Shown: in pieces, positions 43,613-52,129 of the stretch
How positions within the stretch are numbered: position 1 is the first letter of the stretch
Layout of the letters: each line of letters opens with the position of its first letter
Source of the DNA: Lachnospiraceae bacterium
GTDB lineage: Bacteria; Bacillota; Clostridia; Lachnospirales; Lachnospiraceae
DNA length: 58,634 bases
Reading direction: 5' to 3'
Assembly: GCA_017436305.1 (NCBI GenBank)
Contig: JAFSDJ010000083.1
Coordinates: 1-58,634, forward strand
The notes under the pieces: generated by a model
What the model saw: the letters and a program-made list of their open reading frames with translations, nothing else
Told to the model about the DNA's origin: nothing
Databases searched by the model: none
Made by a program: the position numbers and the translations under genes

Positions 43613-45331
43613 ATGACACAAGCTGTAACAAAATTTGATGAAGTAATGATGATGCTTCCGGAATGCATCAAGGAATACCATCATTACCTAAGCGATAAAA
43701 ACAATTCAAATAGTGCACCTTTAAGGGTTGAATGTGAAAAGGAAATGGATAAATACTTTAAGAGTTTACGGCTTTCCAGTGATGTCATAAATCCCCTTTC
43801 CCTTGATTTTTTCATTATGTATTCGCAATATTCCATTGCCAAAAAAACAGATGGAAGAACAAGCCAACTTGTCCAGTTTAACCGTCTGCATAGTCAGGCT
43901 AAATATTATATCCATAAAATTATAAAAGACGAACTGGCCGGATGTAGCAGACAGCTTTCAACCCCTATACATGATTCTGCTGAAAGCAGTTATCTGTTAG
44001 CAAGAAGTAACGGTATGCAGATAGCAGATAAAGAAGATTTTATCAAAGAAAAGCAGGAAGATATATATATATCAATCCAGAAGGAGTTTTTGGAAAACAG
44101 GGATGCTTTCCTAGTTGAATATACATTCTTCAAATCTTTATCCCCGAAACTGCAGATTTCCTATTATTTAAATGATTTAAACTGGTTTCTGGTAAGAAAC
44201 TTCAATGGAAATCCAGATGATTACAAAAAATCCATTATAACAAAATATCCGTCTGCACATATTGAGTATGGTACGTTTTCGCCTTCCTCAGCCTCTATAC
44301 AGCCCAATAAGCTTTATGTAGAAGAAAATGAGGAAAATGAAAATAAATTTTTTTATGAACATCCTTCAAATGAAAGCAGTAGAAATACCAAAGTTTATTT
44401 TTCCGATGCAGCCCTTCCCGAACCGTTAGAAGATACTGCACTGGACAAAATGACTTCAAATAACATTGTAAAAAAGATGTTTTTGGGAAGCGCAAACTGG
44501 GACTTATTATCCTCACTGCCACTTGACTCAAAGGATATGGATTTACTAGTATTCGAGTACAACCACATTACCCCTCAGACACTAAAGACTTTTAGCATTC
44601 CTACGACCTTAAAGGAAATGACAAAACATCTTTATCCTAATTACAAAAAGCTGACACGAAAAGAGTACACAGATACTTTTAAGCGACTTATAAAAATTAA
44701 TCATTATATAGTAAATGCAACCAGACAGAATGAGGACGGTGCAGTGGAAATTATGAATCTTCCCTTGTATTCCTCTAAAATTACCTTACAGCCCAAAGAT
44801 AAAACAGGAAACAGTATAACCGCAAACAGCTATGCCGGAATTGACCTGGAGGAATATAACCTGTTTGATGCTACGGTAGAACTTTATCCATCAGTAGCCC
44901 AGCTACAGGCCTGGAAAGATGAAACAAATGGTATTATTCTTACAAAAAAGTATACTGAAATTACGGAATCCAGCTGCAGGCAGTTACTTTTAATATTTCA
45001 ATCGGAACGATTGAATATGTTCCCTGAGACTGTAAAAAAATATCCATTTTCTTTTTTTACAGACCATATGAATATCGTTAATATGAAACTGAGCCTTTTT
45101 AAGAAGCGATTGGTAAGCATGTTAGATACCTTAAAAAAATACAATGTACTGGAAACTTATACAATAGATCCTATGGGCATTGAATTGGGAATCACAATTG
45201 ATTTTTGTGAATTTTCAGACATTGAAAAAAAGGCTTATAATTTATATTCCGAATTAGATTTTGATAATAATGGAAATGATAAAGTAGTGGCAGAGCAGAT
45301 AGACGGTCAATTATTCTTTCCTTTAGATTAA
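43613..45331 (+). CDS. Hypothetical protein upstream of the origin (572 aa)
   Basis: ATG 43613 has GAGAGG upstream; earlier in-frame codons overlap the divergent gene. This is a soluble protein starting MTQAVTKFDEVMMMLPECIK, mostly helical with beta segments. No family or catalytic motif recognised. It lies immediately upstream of the iteron array, so a replication or copy-number role is possible. A terminator follows. Confidence 0.7.
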   Translation: MTQAVTKFDEVMMMLPECIKEYHHYLSDKNNSNSAPLRVECEKEMDKYFKSLRLSSDVINPLSLDFFIMYSQYSIAKKTDGRTSQLVQFNRLHSQAKYYIHKIIKDELAGCSRQLSTPIHDSAESSYLLARSNGMQIADKEDFIKEKQEDIYISIQKEFLENRDAFLVEYTFFKSLSPKLQISYYLNDLNWFLVRNFNGNPDDYKKSIITKYPSAHIEYGTFSPSSASIQPNKLYVEENEENENKFFYEHPSNESSRNTKVYFSDAALPEPLEDTALDKMTSNNIVKKMFLGSANWDLLSSLPLDSKDMDLLVFEYNHITPQTLKTFSIPTTLKEMTKHLYPNYKKLTRKEYTDTFKRLIKINHYIVNATRQNEDGAVEIMNLPLYSSKITLQPKDKTGNSITANSYAGIDLEEYNLFDATVELYPSVAQLQAWKDETNGIILTKKYTEITESSCRQLLLIFQSERLNMFPETVKKYPFSFFTDHMNIVNMKLSLFKKRLVSMLDTLKKYNVLETYTIDPMGIELGITIDFCEFSDIEKKAYNLYSELDFDNNGNDKVVAEQIDGQLFFPLD

Positions 45332-45360
45332 GAAAAAGAGGCATTTGTCTCTTTTTTCTT
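45332..45360 (+). terminator. Terminator before the iterons
   Basis: AAGAAAAAGAG and CTCTTTTTTCTT pair around a short loop directly after the stop of the 43613 gene. Confidence 0.75.
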
Positions 45361-45445
45361 TATATTTTGCAAAAACGGTATGTGATTTTTACCTGTTCAT
45401 GCCGATTTTACAAAATGGGTTTGTATTTTTTTCTATAGTTTGCAG

Positions 45446-45528
45446 CATCAATTCATTTTTCAACGCAGAAATAGCGTAAAATAGGCTTTTATCCATGTTT
45501 TTGCAAAAATGGTATGTAAATTTTACCA
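45446..45528 (+). repeat. 83-bp direct repeat, copy 1
   Basis: It runs from CATCAATTCATTTTTCAACG through CGCAGAAATAGCG to the end of an iteron. A second copy lies 539 bp downstream with only a few differences. Confidence 0.8.
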
Positions 45529-45984
45529 GCTTTGAATTTTGAAAAATTATTTTCCGCTTAATATTTATTTTTTCATTTTACAAAATCGGTATGTAATTTT
45601 TACCGTTTTATTTATTTTCAATTTTATGAATTTCTTTTCACATCATACCTTATAATGGACATATTTTATTCATTTTGCAAAATTGGTATGTAATTTTTAC
45701 CACTTTTTTTCTTAATTCTTTTCTTTTTTTTAAATTTTTTTCCATCTTTTCAATTACCTTTTGTTCATTTTGCAAAATCAGTATGCAAATTTTACCAGTT
45801 TCAGCCGATTTTGCAAAATCAGTATGTATTTTTTACCGTTTTTAGCTGATTTTGCAAAATTGGTATGTATTTTTTACCGTTTTTGGCTGATTTTGCAAAA
45901 TCGGTATATAATTTTTACCACTTTTACTTTTTTTCATTATTCATTTTGCAAAATTGGTATGTATTTTTTACCTGTAGTTTTCAA

Positions 45985-46067
45985 CATCAACTCATTTTGC
46001 AACGCAGAAATAGCGCAAAATGGGCTTTTATCCATGTTTTTGCAAAAATGGTATGTAAATTTTACCA
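45985..46067 (+). repeat. 83-bp direct repeat, copy 2
   Basis: Same length and order as the copy at 45446-45528, including the terminal iteron. The duplication shows how the array grew. Confidence 0.8.
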
Positions 46068-46568
46068 CACAAAAAAATTTTTTCAACTTTTAGCAATGTG
46101 CATAAAATTTTCTTTTATTTTTTGTGCATTTAATACTTTAATTGCAGATTTTTAAAATATTTCATATGTATCTGATTTTCAAAAAATCCCGTATTTTCAA
46201 GGTTTCTATGACTTTTTGCAAAATCGGTATGTAATTTTCACCTGCCATTTCACATTTTACAAAACGCCCAAAATAAGGGCATTTGACGCACTTTTTGCAA
46301 AAATGGTATGTAATTTTTACCGGATTATAATTTAATGTACAAGATTTGCCAAAAAATATAAAATGTATTATATTGTACTCAGTAAAAAAGGAACGTACTC
46401 CAATACGCTCCTTTCTCAAACATTAAATATTTACCGATTCCTATATCTGCAAATATAGGACCAGACAAGTCCATATGAAAATAATTTTAACCGCTATAGC
46501 AAGTATAGAGGTTTATTTGAGTATGTCTGATGTATTCGGTTCTTTACTATTATATAAGAATATTTAAC

Positions 46569-46594
46569 TTTTTGCAATGCTATTCCTGCAAAAA
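46569..46594. promoter_or_regulatory. Inverted half-iteron operator before the initiator gene
   Basis: TTTTTGCA, ten bases, TGCAAAAA: an inverted repeat of the iteron's first half, ending 34 bp before the initiator start. Iteron plasmids commonly repress rep through such inverted half-sites. Confidence 0.6.
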
Positions 46595-46628
46595 TAACAG
46601 ATAAATTCAGAGGAAAGGAGGGAATAAA

Positions 46629-47588
46629 GTGGCATACAATGAAGCTCTTGCGCCTTTATATGGTATCCGAAAAATAGAACAACAGCTTTTAGAAAGAATG
46701 ACTTCCAGATACGTAAAAGGGGCAGACGGAAAACGTTATCCGGGATTATCTTCTAATGAGCTTCTTGCTTTTATCCGCTTCTTGAAAATAGCAGATACCA
46801 GCTATACAGTTGAGGCCTACCATCTACTTGACCTGGCTTTTGATATAGGCTGTGACAGAAGAGATGTTTATCTTGTTAAAGATGCTCTTGTGAAAAAAGG
46901 ATTTGCCCGGTTTGAAAAAACGGGGCAGGGCGTTTATAAAATCACATTACTGGTAAAAAGCAGTAAGAAAAGAAAAAAACAGTCAGATGATTATGACCGA
47001 TACCTGTCTCTTGATAAAGAAATATTCCATTTTGGAACGTACTCTTATGAAACATTTAAAGCCACCTCGCTTTTCGCAAAAAGAGCTGCCTTATGGATCA
47101 TGTTTCACTATTCATCCATTCATGGATACCGTTCCAGCTTTGATAACCTGAAGGCTCATTTACAGATAGCCGACAGCCGCAATGAACTGGTAGCCGGATA
47201 CATAAAAGAAATGAATAACTTACTGGATTTCTTTCACAAAGAACCTCTCTGTTATTCATTCAGCAAGCATCCAAATTTAAAACCTGACCAATTTAAAATA
47301 AAACCCTCCATTGGTGCTCTGGAAAATAAAGTTGACGAAAACAGCTTCTTCCGATACTCTTTCCTGAATTTCTTAAAGAGCAACAAAGTTGATTACCTCC
47401 GGGCATCTTTTTACAAGGACAAGGCGGAAGGTATGTTCCAGGATAACTTTAAGAAACTGGTCTGGACCATCCGGCAGTTAATTGAAAACGGAAAATCCTA
47501 TCAAAAAGTAATGGACAACCTTCATAACCTGCTCATAAAAGAAGGGAAATTTGATACCTCAACGATAATAACGCTTTCCGTTATGTAG
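46629..47588 (+). CDS. Putative replication initiator (319 aa)
   Basis: GTG start with AAGGAGGG upstream. This is a basic protein. Residues ~45-110 (SSNELLAFIRFLKIADTSYT, then YLVKDALVKKGFARFEKTGQ) resemble a winged helix, and a second helical domain follows (~140-300, FKATSLFAKRAALWIMFHYS). I do not recognise a named Rep family. Its position just downstream of twelve iterons, with an inverted half-iteron in its leader, makes it the best candidate for the initiator. Confidence 0.6.
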   Translation: MAYNEALAPLYGIRKIEQQLLERMTSRYVKGADGKRYPGLSSNELLAFIRFLKIADTSYTVEAYHLLDLAFDIGCDRRDVYLVKDALVKKGFARFEKTGQGVYKITLLVKSSKKRKKQSDDYDRYLSLDKEIFHFGTYSYETFKATSLFAKRAALWIMFHYSSIHGYRSSFDNLKAHLQIADSRNELVAGYIKEMNNLLDFFHKEPLCYSFSKHPNLKPDQFKIKPSIGALENKVDENSFFRYSFLNFLKSNKVDYLRASFYKDKAEGMFQDNFKKLVWTIRQLIENGKSYQKVMDNLHNLLIKEGKFDTSTIITLSVM

Positions 47589-48074
47589 GCTTACTCTGTA
47601 AGTCTATTTGTCGTTGCAGAATATATAAATATTTTTCCATTTTTTGAACAATCATTCTTTCTCCTTTCAAAATCTTCCTTTATTTTATAAAAATATGATT
47701 GAAAAACAGGATTTTTTCTCTTGTTTTTTCTTTTTTTATAAAAAGTGAAAAGTGGTTGCAAAAAAAAGAATATACACAACCAGAAAAAGAATTTTTAGAG
47801 CAATAAATTGTATATGCACATTGCTAATTTCACCCAAAATGGAAATGTGAATAACGGTAATTTTAAAGAAAATGCCGTATTTATGCTGGATATGGCTCTT
47901 TTCTCTGCATTTTGATTATATTATTATGACTCTCTCTATATATATTATTTATTAGTGAAATTCAGAATAGCAGTAGATAAATTTAAAAATTGTCGCTTGG
48001 AATGCAATAGAAATATTTTTGATTTAAGAATTTGTAAAAAACTTAAACGAGCAAGGATAAATTCCTTTTATTAC

Positions 48075-48102
48075 TTGAAAAAAATAAATATTTTGTTATA
48101 AT
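48075..48102 (+). promoter_or_regulatory. Promoter of the 48272 gene
   Basis: TTGAAA at 48075-48080, a 16-bp spacer and TATAAT at 48097-48102. The transcript would have a ~160-nt leader with a terminator-like hairpin. Confidence 0.65.
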
Positions 48103-48137
48103 AACCTCATATCATTATTTTTTATTAAAAGGTTTCA

Positions 48138-48188
48138 GGCAATAATTGCCGTCGAAGTATACGTTCGTGAGAATGTATGCTTTTTTTT
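48138..48188 (+). terminator. Possible transcription attenuator
   Basis: The small hairpin GGCAAT/ATTGCC is followed by AGTATACGTTC pairing imperfectly with GAATGTATGCT and eight T. It lies ~80 bp before the start codon at 48272, so it may condition expression. Confidence 0.45.
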
Positions 48189-48271
48189 GTGCTTAAATAG
48201 AGCAGAATGCTTTCGCTGTTTTATAAAGCCTAAAGGCAGGTAGCCTGTACCCATGTGAAAGGAGGGTACGT

Positions 48272-49717
48272 ATGCCACAGAAATATGAATGCTATCATAC
48301 AAGACCATGTTATATTTGTGGTAAAAAAGACTGGTGTTACTGGTTAGATTATGGCTCAACAGGTATCCTTCATTACTGTCATAGAATTCACGATGATGAA
48401 ATCATTGCGAATGGCCACATATATATTGCAAAAAAAGTGGTCTCTGGCTGTACTGTTTATGAAGATAAGCAGCAGTATGAAAGAAACCTGGAAGAATGGA
48501 TTGCTTCAAAGGAAGGAGAAAAGTCGTTTAGGCGAAGAAAATTATTGCCTAAAAACAGAACTTCTGTAGAAGTAATTCCGGGGGAAAAAGAGAAGGTATA
48601 TGAAGAATATCCGGTGGCTCCGCCGGAGAAACTGGATGAGGTATACCATTATTTTTTATCCCTGCTGGTGTTGGAAAGCTGGCATGAAAAACTGCTTCGT
48701 GATGAATGGAACAGTCCGGTATTTAAAAACCTTTACGAATTCATTACCGGGCTGTGGCCGATTAAAACACTGCCACCGAATGATTATGTTCGGTTTGCAG
48801 GTAAGATGCCCTATAAAAACCTGACAAGAAAGAGTATTATGGAAAAAATGATAAAGAAATTTGATACTCTTGAAGGGATTCCGGGTTTTCACCAGAAAGA
48901 GGACGGAAACTGGACATGTTCCTATCTGGCAGGAATGGTTTTTCCCTGCTATAATTCCAATGGACAGATTATTAGGCTGCGTATCAGGGATGATTTCCCG
49001 GTTGTTAAAGAGGCAGTTTATAAAGGATGGACGGGAGAATACCGTTATGAATGTACAAAAGAGGAAATCGGCTGGTTTTTCTGTAAAGAAGGTACAGAAA
49101 ATAAGGTTCTTGTATTCGGCTATGACCGAATAACAGGAGAAGCCATAAGAAAAATATCGTTGACCCAAAATGGTCAGCCACCTGGAAAAGTATTCGGAAA
49201 GTATAAAAACTTTACGTCTTACAAAGAAAAAAATATAGAGAAAGAGGATTTTATACAGGTTATAAACTATTATAACAAAGGAACCAGATCGGGTTCGCCG
49301 ATTTCTCTTTATATGAAACCAGGGGACGATATACGGACTGTGTACATTACAGAAGGTGAAAAGAAAGCAATGGTAATCAATGCTTTTACCGGATGTCCGG
49401 TTATATCCTTACCGGGAGTATCCAACTATGGAAAACTCTTTGAACCACAGGAAGGTATTGGAATGAGTATTATGGATGCACTTAGGGCAGCCGGAGTGGT
49501 AAATGTTGTGCTGATGTATGATGCAGACAAGCGCAGCAAAGAAAATGTAGCTTACAGTGAGAAGCAGGCCATGGAACAGATTTTAATGCATGGTTTTATA
49601 CTCTGGGTAGGAGAATGGCTACAGTACTTCGGAAAAGGTTCCGATGACTGTTATATCACAGGCGTTAAGCCGGTTCTGCACCGGATTGTACGACAGGAAA
49701 GTGGACCAGTGAAATAA
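48272..49717 (+). CDS. Primase-like zinc-finger/TOPRIM (DUF3854-like) protein
   Basis: This is a 481-residue protein. The N-terminal zinc-ribbon-like cysteines (CYICGKKDWCYW, then YCHR) are at ~13-37. TOPRIM-like motifs lie at ~358-366 (YITEGEKKA) and ~413-419 (LMYDADK). The pattern matches DUF3854-type plasmid and phage primase relatives. AAGGAGGG precedes the ATG. It probably makes primers or processes DNA for plasmid replication. The C-terminal ~60 residues are helical; no helicase domain is present in this protein. Confidence 0.7.
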   Translation: MPQKYECYHTRPCYICGKKDWCYWLDYGSTGILHYCHRIHDDEIIANGHIYIAKKVVSGCTVYEDKQQYERNLEEWIASKEGEKSFRRRKLLPKNRTSVEVIPGEKEKVYEEYPVAPPEKLDEVYHYFLSLLVLESWHEKLLRDEWNSPVFKNLYEFITGLWPIKTLPPNDYVRFAGKMPYKNLTRKSIMEKMIKKFDTLEGIPGFHQKEDGNWTCSYLAGMVFPCYNSNGQIIRLRIRDDFPVVKEAVYKGWTGEYRYECTKEEIGWFFCKEGTENKVLVFGYDRITGEAIRKISLTQNGQPPGKVFGKYKNFTSYKEKNIEKEDFIQVINYYNKGTRSGSPISLYMKPGDDIRTVYITEGEKKAMVINAFTGCPVISLPGVSNYGKLFEPQEGIGMSIMDALRAAGVVNVVLMYDADKRSKENVAYSEKQAMEQILMHGFILWVGEWLQYFGKGSDDCYITGVKPVLHRIVRQESGPVK

Positions 49718-49748
49718 CACCAATAAAAAGTAAATAATGGAAAAGGAA

Positions 49749-49797
49749 AGCAGAAAAAGAGGGAGATACCGGGGTATCATTCCTCTTTTTTTCTGCA
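49749..49797 (+). terminator. Rho-independent terminator
   Basis: AGAAAAAGAGGGAGATACC pairs with GGTATCATTCCTCTTTTTTTCT after the 48272 gene, with two mismatches. Confidence 0.75.
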
Positions 49798-49825
49798 ATT
49801 TATTCAAAAGAAATAAAAAAAGTTC

Positions 49826-49854
49826 TTGACATGTCTGTTACCTTTTTTTTGAAT
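49826..49854 (+). promoter_or_regulatory. Shared backbone promoter copy (49893 gene)
   Basis: TTGACATGTCTGTTACC, T-tract, then TTGAAT; 17 bp between hexamers. The start codon follows 39 bp later. Confidence 0.7.
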
Positions 49855-49892
49855 TATAAATAGAAGATTTTATGTGTGAAGGAGTAAAAGAT

Positions 49893-50711
49893 ATGGAAAT
49901 TCAATATAAATCCATACTGATATTAGGAGATTATCCGGAGAACAGCCAGAATACCAGCCGACGGATGATTGATATGATAGTAAATTATTTTTGCAATGCA
50001 AGTTTACAGGATAAGGGATACCAGGTATCAAGAATACAAATAGCAAAAACCATCGAGGAAGCAAATGAATATCTGAGAAAAGAATATTTCGATATATTAT
50101 ATACTCAGGATATGGTGGCAGGTATTCCTGTTGGTGTAGGAAAAATTAAGAAGTGGAAAGAAATATCCCCAAAAACCAGAACCATTCTGATGATGAAAAC
50201 AGAGAGCAGAGGTGGCAGAAAGGTACAGGGGTTATATGATATCCAGTATTATGATGGCTGTTTCTTCTCAGGATTTAACTTAAAAGAATTAAATAAGCTG
50301 ATTTTGTGTGGAAGAACCCCGGATATGGCACAGAGGTATTATGGTCTCCAGCCTGTTCTAACGGATAACTTTACAAAAGAAAAGCAGGGGGCTGCGGAAC
50401 AGGTACAGAATCAAGTACCCCTTGAAAATGAGGAAACGGATGAAAAAAGAGAAACTGTAAATATACAGGAGCAAAAGAAAATTCAGACCGAAGTAAAAAA
50501 AGAGCAGAATAGCCAGCCGGAAAAGGAGCAGGGTAAGCAAAATGGACAGGATAAACATTCATTCCAAAGCAGCCGGCCCTCATTAACATTTTGTAAAGGC
50601 AAGGTGGTGTCTGTATTAAGTGATAAAACAGTGATTATTGAAACTTCGGCTGCCAATGGACTTAAGGTAGGGGATATTGTTGCAGTTCCGCAGACAGATT
50701 TTAATTGGTGA
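49893..50711 (+). CDS. Receiver-like hypothetical protein (272 aa)
   Basis: ATG 49893 has GAAGGAGT upstream. Residues 1-135 look like an alpha/beta receiver-type fold (YKSILILGDYPENSQNTSRR, then DILYTQDMVAGIPVG and RTILMMKTES), but the phospho-acceptor pattern is not clear. A Lys/Gln/Glu-rich linker (~165-225) leads to a small C-terminal beta domain (GKVVSVLSDKTVIIETSAAN, then VGDIVAVP). It may be a regulator or scaffold for the backbone operons. Confidence 0.55.
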   Translation: MEIQYKSILILGDYPENSQNTSRRMIDMIVNYFCNASLQDKGYQVSRIQIAKTIEEANEYLRKEYFDILYTQDMVAGIPVGVGKIKKWKEISPKTRTILMMKTESRGGRKVQGLYDIQYYDGCFFSGFNLKELNKLILCGRTPDMAQRYYGLQPVLTDNFTKEKQGAAEQVQNQVPLENEETDEKRETVNIQEQKKIQTEVKKEQNSQPEKEQGKQNGQDKHSFQSSRPSLTFCKGKVVSVLSDKTVIIETSAANGLKVGDIVAVPQTDFNW

Positions 50712-50788
50712 TTAGCTATTGCAAAAGACGGGTGCATACTTTATAATGGTAATATCATTTCATTCATTTTACTATTTACTATTTTTTA

Positions 50789-50903
50789 ATGCACCTATTT
50801 AGGTGTATGTGAAAGAAAAAGTCTCACTGTTGTTGAGCGAAAAAGAAGGTGGAATACTGAATATAGATTTATTTAGCACGTATCGTAAGATAGGTGCTTT
50901 TTT
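50789..50903 (+). promoter_or_regulatory. Attenuator leader of the methyltransferase operon
   Basis: A terminator hairpin, AGCACGTATC/GATAGGTGCT (one mismatch) plus T6, lies at 50875-50903. Upstream GCACCTATT (50791-50799) can form a small hairpin with AGGTG or pair with GATAGGTGC of the terminator. These are mutually exclusive structures typical of antitermination control. Confidence 0.5.
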
Positions 50904-50955
50904 ATGTTCAGGCAGAGAAAATGATAGTCAGAAATTAGAAAAAGGAGGAAAGGGC

Positions 50956-52080
50956 ATGATTAATGTCACAAAAAGCGTAGGCAGTACTTTTTCAAGAACT
51001 GCTTCTAATGTTGAGAAAATGGGAGCATACTATACAGACCGCCAGCATTGCAAGGATTTGGCTAAGCTGTTTGTATTTCCCAAAGACGAGCCGGTAACGG
51101 CGCTGGAACCGTCCATAGGGGACGGATTTGCTGTAACAGCGGTTACGGATGCATCCCATAATGAAAATGTTCATATTTTCGGAGTGGAATTAAATGCACA
51201 GGTAGCGGAGGAAACAAGGGAAAATCCTTATGTTGAGCAGGTTTTAAGTGGCGATTTTCTAACGGATGTAAGAATATCCGGTAAAGTGTTTTCTTTTGTA
51301 TTTGGAAATCCACCCTATCTGACGGAAAAAGAGGAGGAAGAAAATCTGACATCCATGGATAACAGACTGGAATGGAAGTTCTTGGAAAAAGTAACCAACC
51401 TTATGATGACAGGAGGCATTTTAGTCTGGGTCATACCACACAGAATTTTCACTGACAGCTTTTATTTCGGGCGGTATTTAAACCGGTTTGAACTTTTGAA
51501 AGTTTACAAATTCAGAAAATCAGAGTATGAGAAATTCAAACAGGTGGTAATCATCGGACGAAGATTAGCCGGAACAAAAGGGCTAATGCGGAGTAAAAAG
51601 GAAGAACTGCTTGCGGATATGGAACTGGAAAAATTGAAAGAACTTCCAGAAGACTTTAAAGAGTCAGAGAAAATTTTAGTTCCAGCATCTGCTCCGGAAC
51701 AATTAAAAACATTTTGTTTAAAGGAATTTGATACAGAAGAAGCAGGACGCATTCTGGATAGCAGTTCCTTTATGGATGTAAGGAAAGTGATTGGAAAGGA
51801 GTTAAAGCAGGAAACCTTTAACACAGTGGATATGGGGCAACCTGTTATTCCGTTAAAGAAAGACAGCCTTTACCTGTGTGCCACAGCAGGCGCAGGAATG
51901 GGGCTTGTAGGTTCGGAAGGTGACCTGCATTTGCAGAGGGGGAATGTAGAGATGGTAGAAACCGTTGAATATGAAAAGGACCCCACTAATCCGAATAAAA
52001 TGATAGCGGTATCTGTAACAAAACCGCAGGTCAGTATGACAATAGTGGAAAACAGTGGCAAAATAAGCCATCTGTTATAG
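50956..52080 (+). CDS. N6-adenine DNA methyltransferase
   Basis: ATG 50956 has AAGGAGGAAA upstream; an earlier in-frame ATG at 50803 reads through the attenuator and is unlikely. This is a 374-residue protein. The SAM-binding motif (VTALEPSIGDGFAV) is at ~48-61 and the catalytic NPPY at ~119-122 (FVFGNPPYL). It looks like the DUF6094-type adenine methylases of large mobile elements. It precedes the helicase by ~50 bp. It could modify plasmid DNA for anti-restriction or mark DNA for the partner helicase; the role is inferred. Confidence 0.8.
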   Translation: MINVTKSVGSTFSRTASNVEKMGAYYTDRQHCKDLAKLFVFPKDEPVTALEPSIGDGFAVTAVTDASHNENVHIFGVELNAQVAEETRENPYVEQVLSGDFLTDVRISGKVFSFVFGNPPYLTEKEEEENLTSMDNRLEWKFLEKVTNLMMTGGILVWVIPHRIFTDSFYFGRYLNRFELLKVYKFRKSEYEKFKQVVIIGRRLAGTKGLMRSKKEELLADMELEKLKELPEDFKESEKILVPASAPEQLKTFCLKEFDTEEAGRILDSSSFMDVRKVIGKELKQETFNTVDMGQPVIPLKKDSLYLCATAGAGMGLVGSEGDLHLQRGNVEMVETVEYEKDPTNPNKMIAVSVTKPQVSMTIVENSGKISHLL

Positions 52081-52088
52081 AATTTGGA

Positions 52089-52112
52089 GAGCAGTAATGC
52101 TCTTTTTTTTAT
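52089..52112 (+). terminator. Small hairpin with T8 between methylase and helicase
   Basis: GAGAGCAGTAATGCTC, then eight T. It may partly reduce read-through into the helicase gene. Confidence 0.45.
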
Positions 52113-52129
52113 GGAAAGGAGGAAAACTG

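Larger units (their letters stand above)
45366..46322 (+). repeat. Iteron array: twelve 28-bp direct repeats (plasmid origin)
   Basis: Each copy starts TTTGCAAAA (or TTTACAAAA), has core GGTATGTA and ends TTTTACC. Starts: 45366, 45500, 45577, 45674, 45769, 45810, 45851, 45892, 45945, 46039, 46215 and 46295. Copies 5-8 are spaced exactly 41 bp. All face the initiator gene at 46629. This is the structure of an iteron-controlled replication origin, where the initiator binds the repeats and sets copy number. No other gene lies in this ~1.3-kb stretch. Confidence 0.9.
47589..48271. other. Intergenic region with promoter and leader of the primase-like gene
   Basis: About 680 AT-rich bases. A 62-codon minus-strand frame (47591-47779) has no ribosome binding site. 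The right third holds a promoter and hairpins listed separately. Confidence 0.5.

Noticed and set aside
45366-46322. CRISPR array
   Set aside because: The repeats are 28 bp, but the spacing is irregular (13 to ~150 bp between copies), intervening DNA is AT-rich and partly repeated, and no cas genes are near. An initiator gene follows, so iterons fit better.
46162-46419. 85-codon minus-strand ORF in the origin
   Set aside because: It overlaps two iterons and lacks a ribosome binding site.
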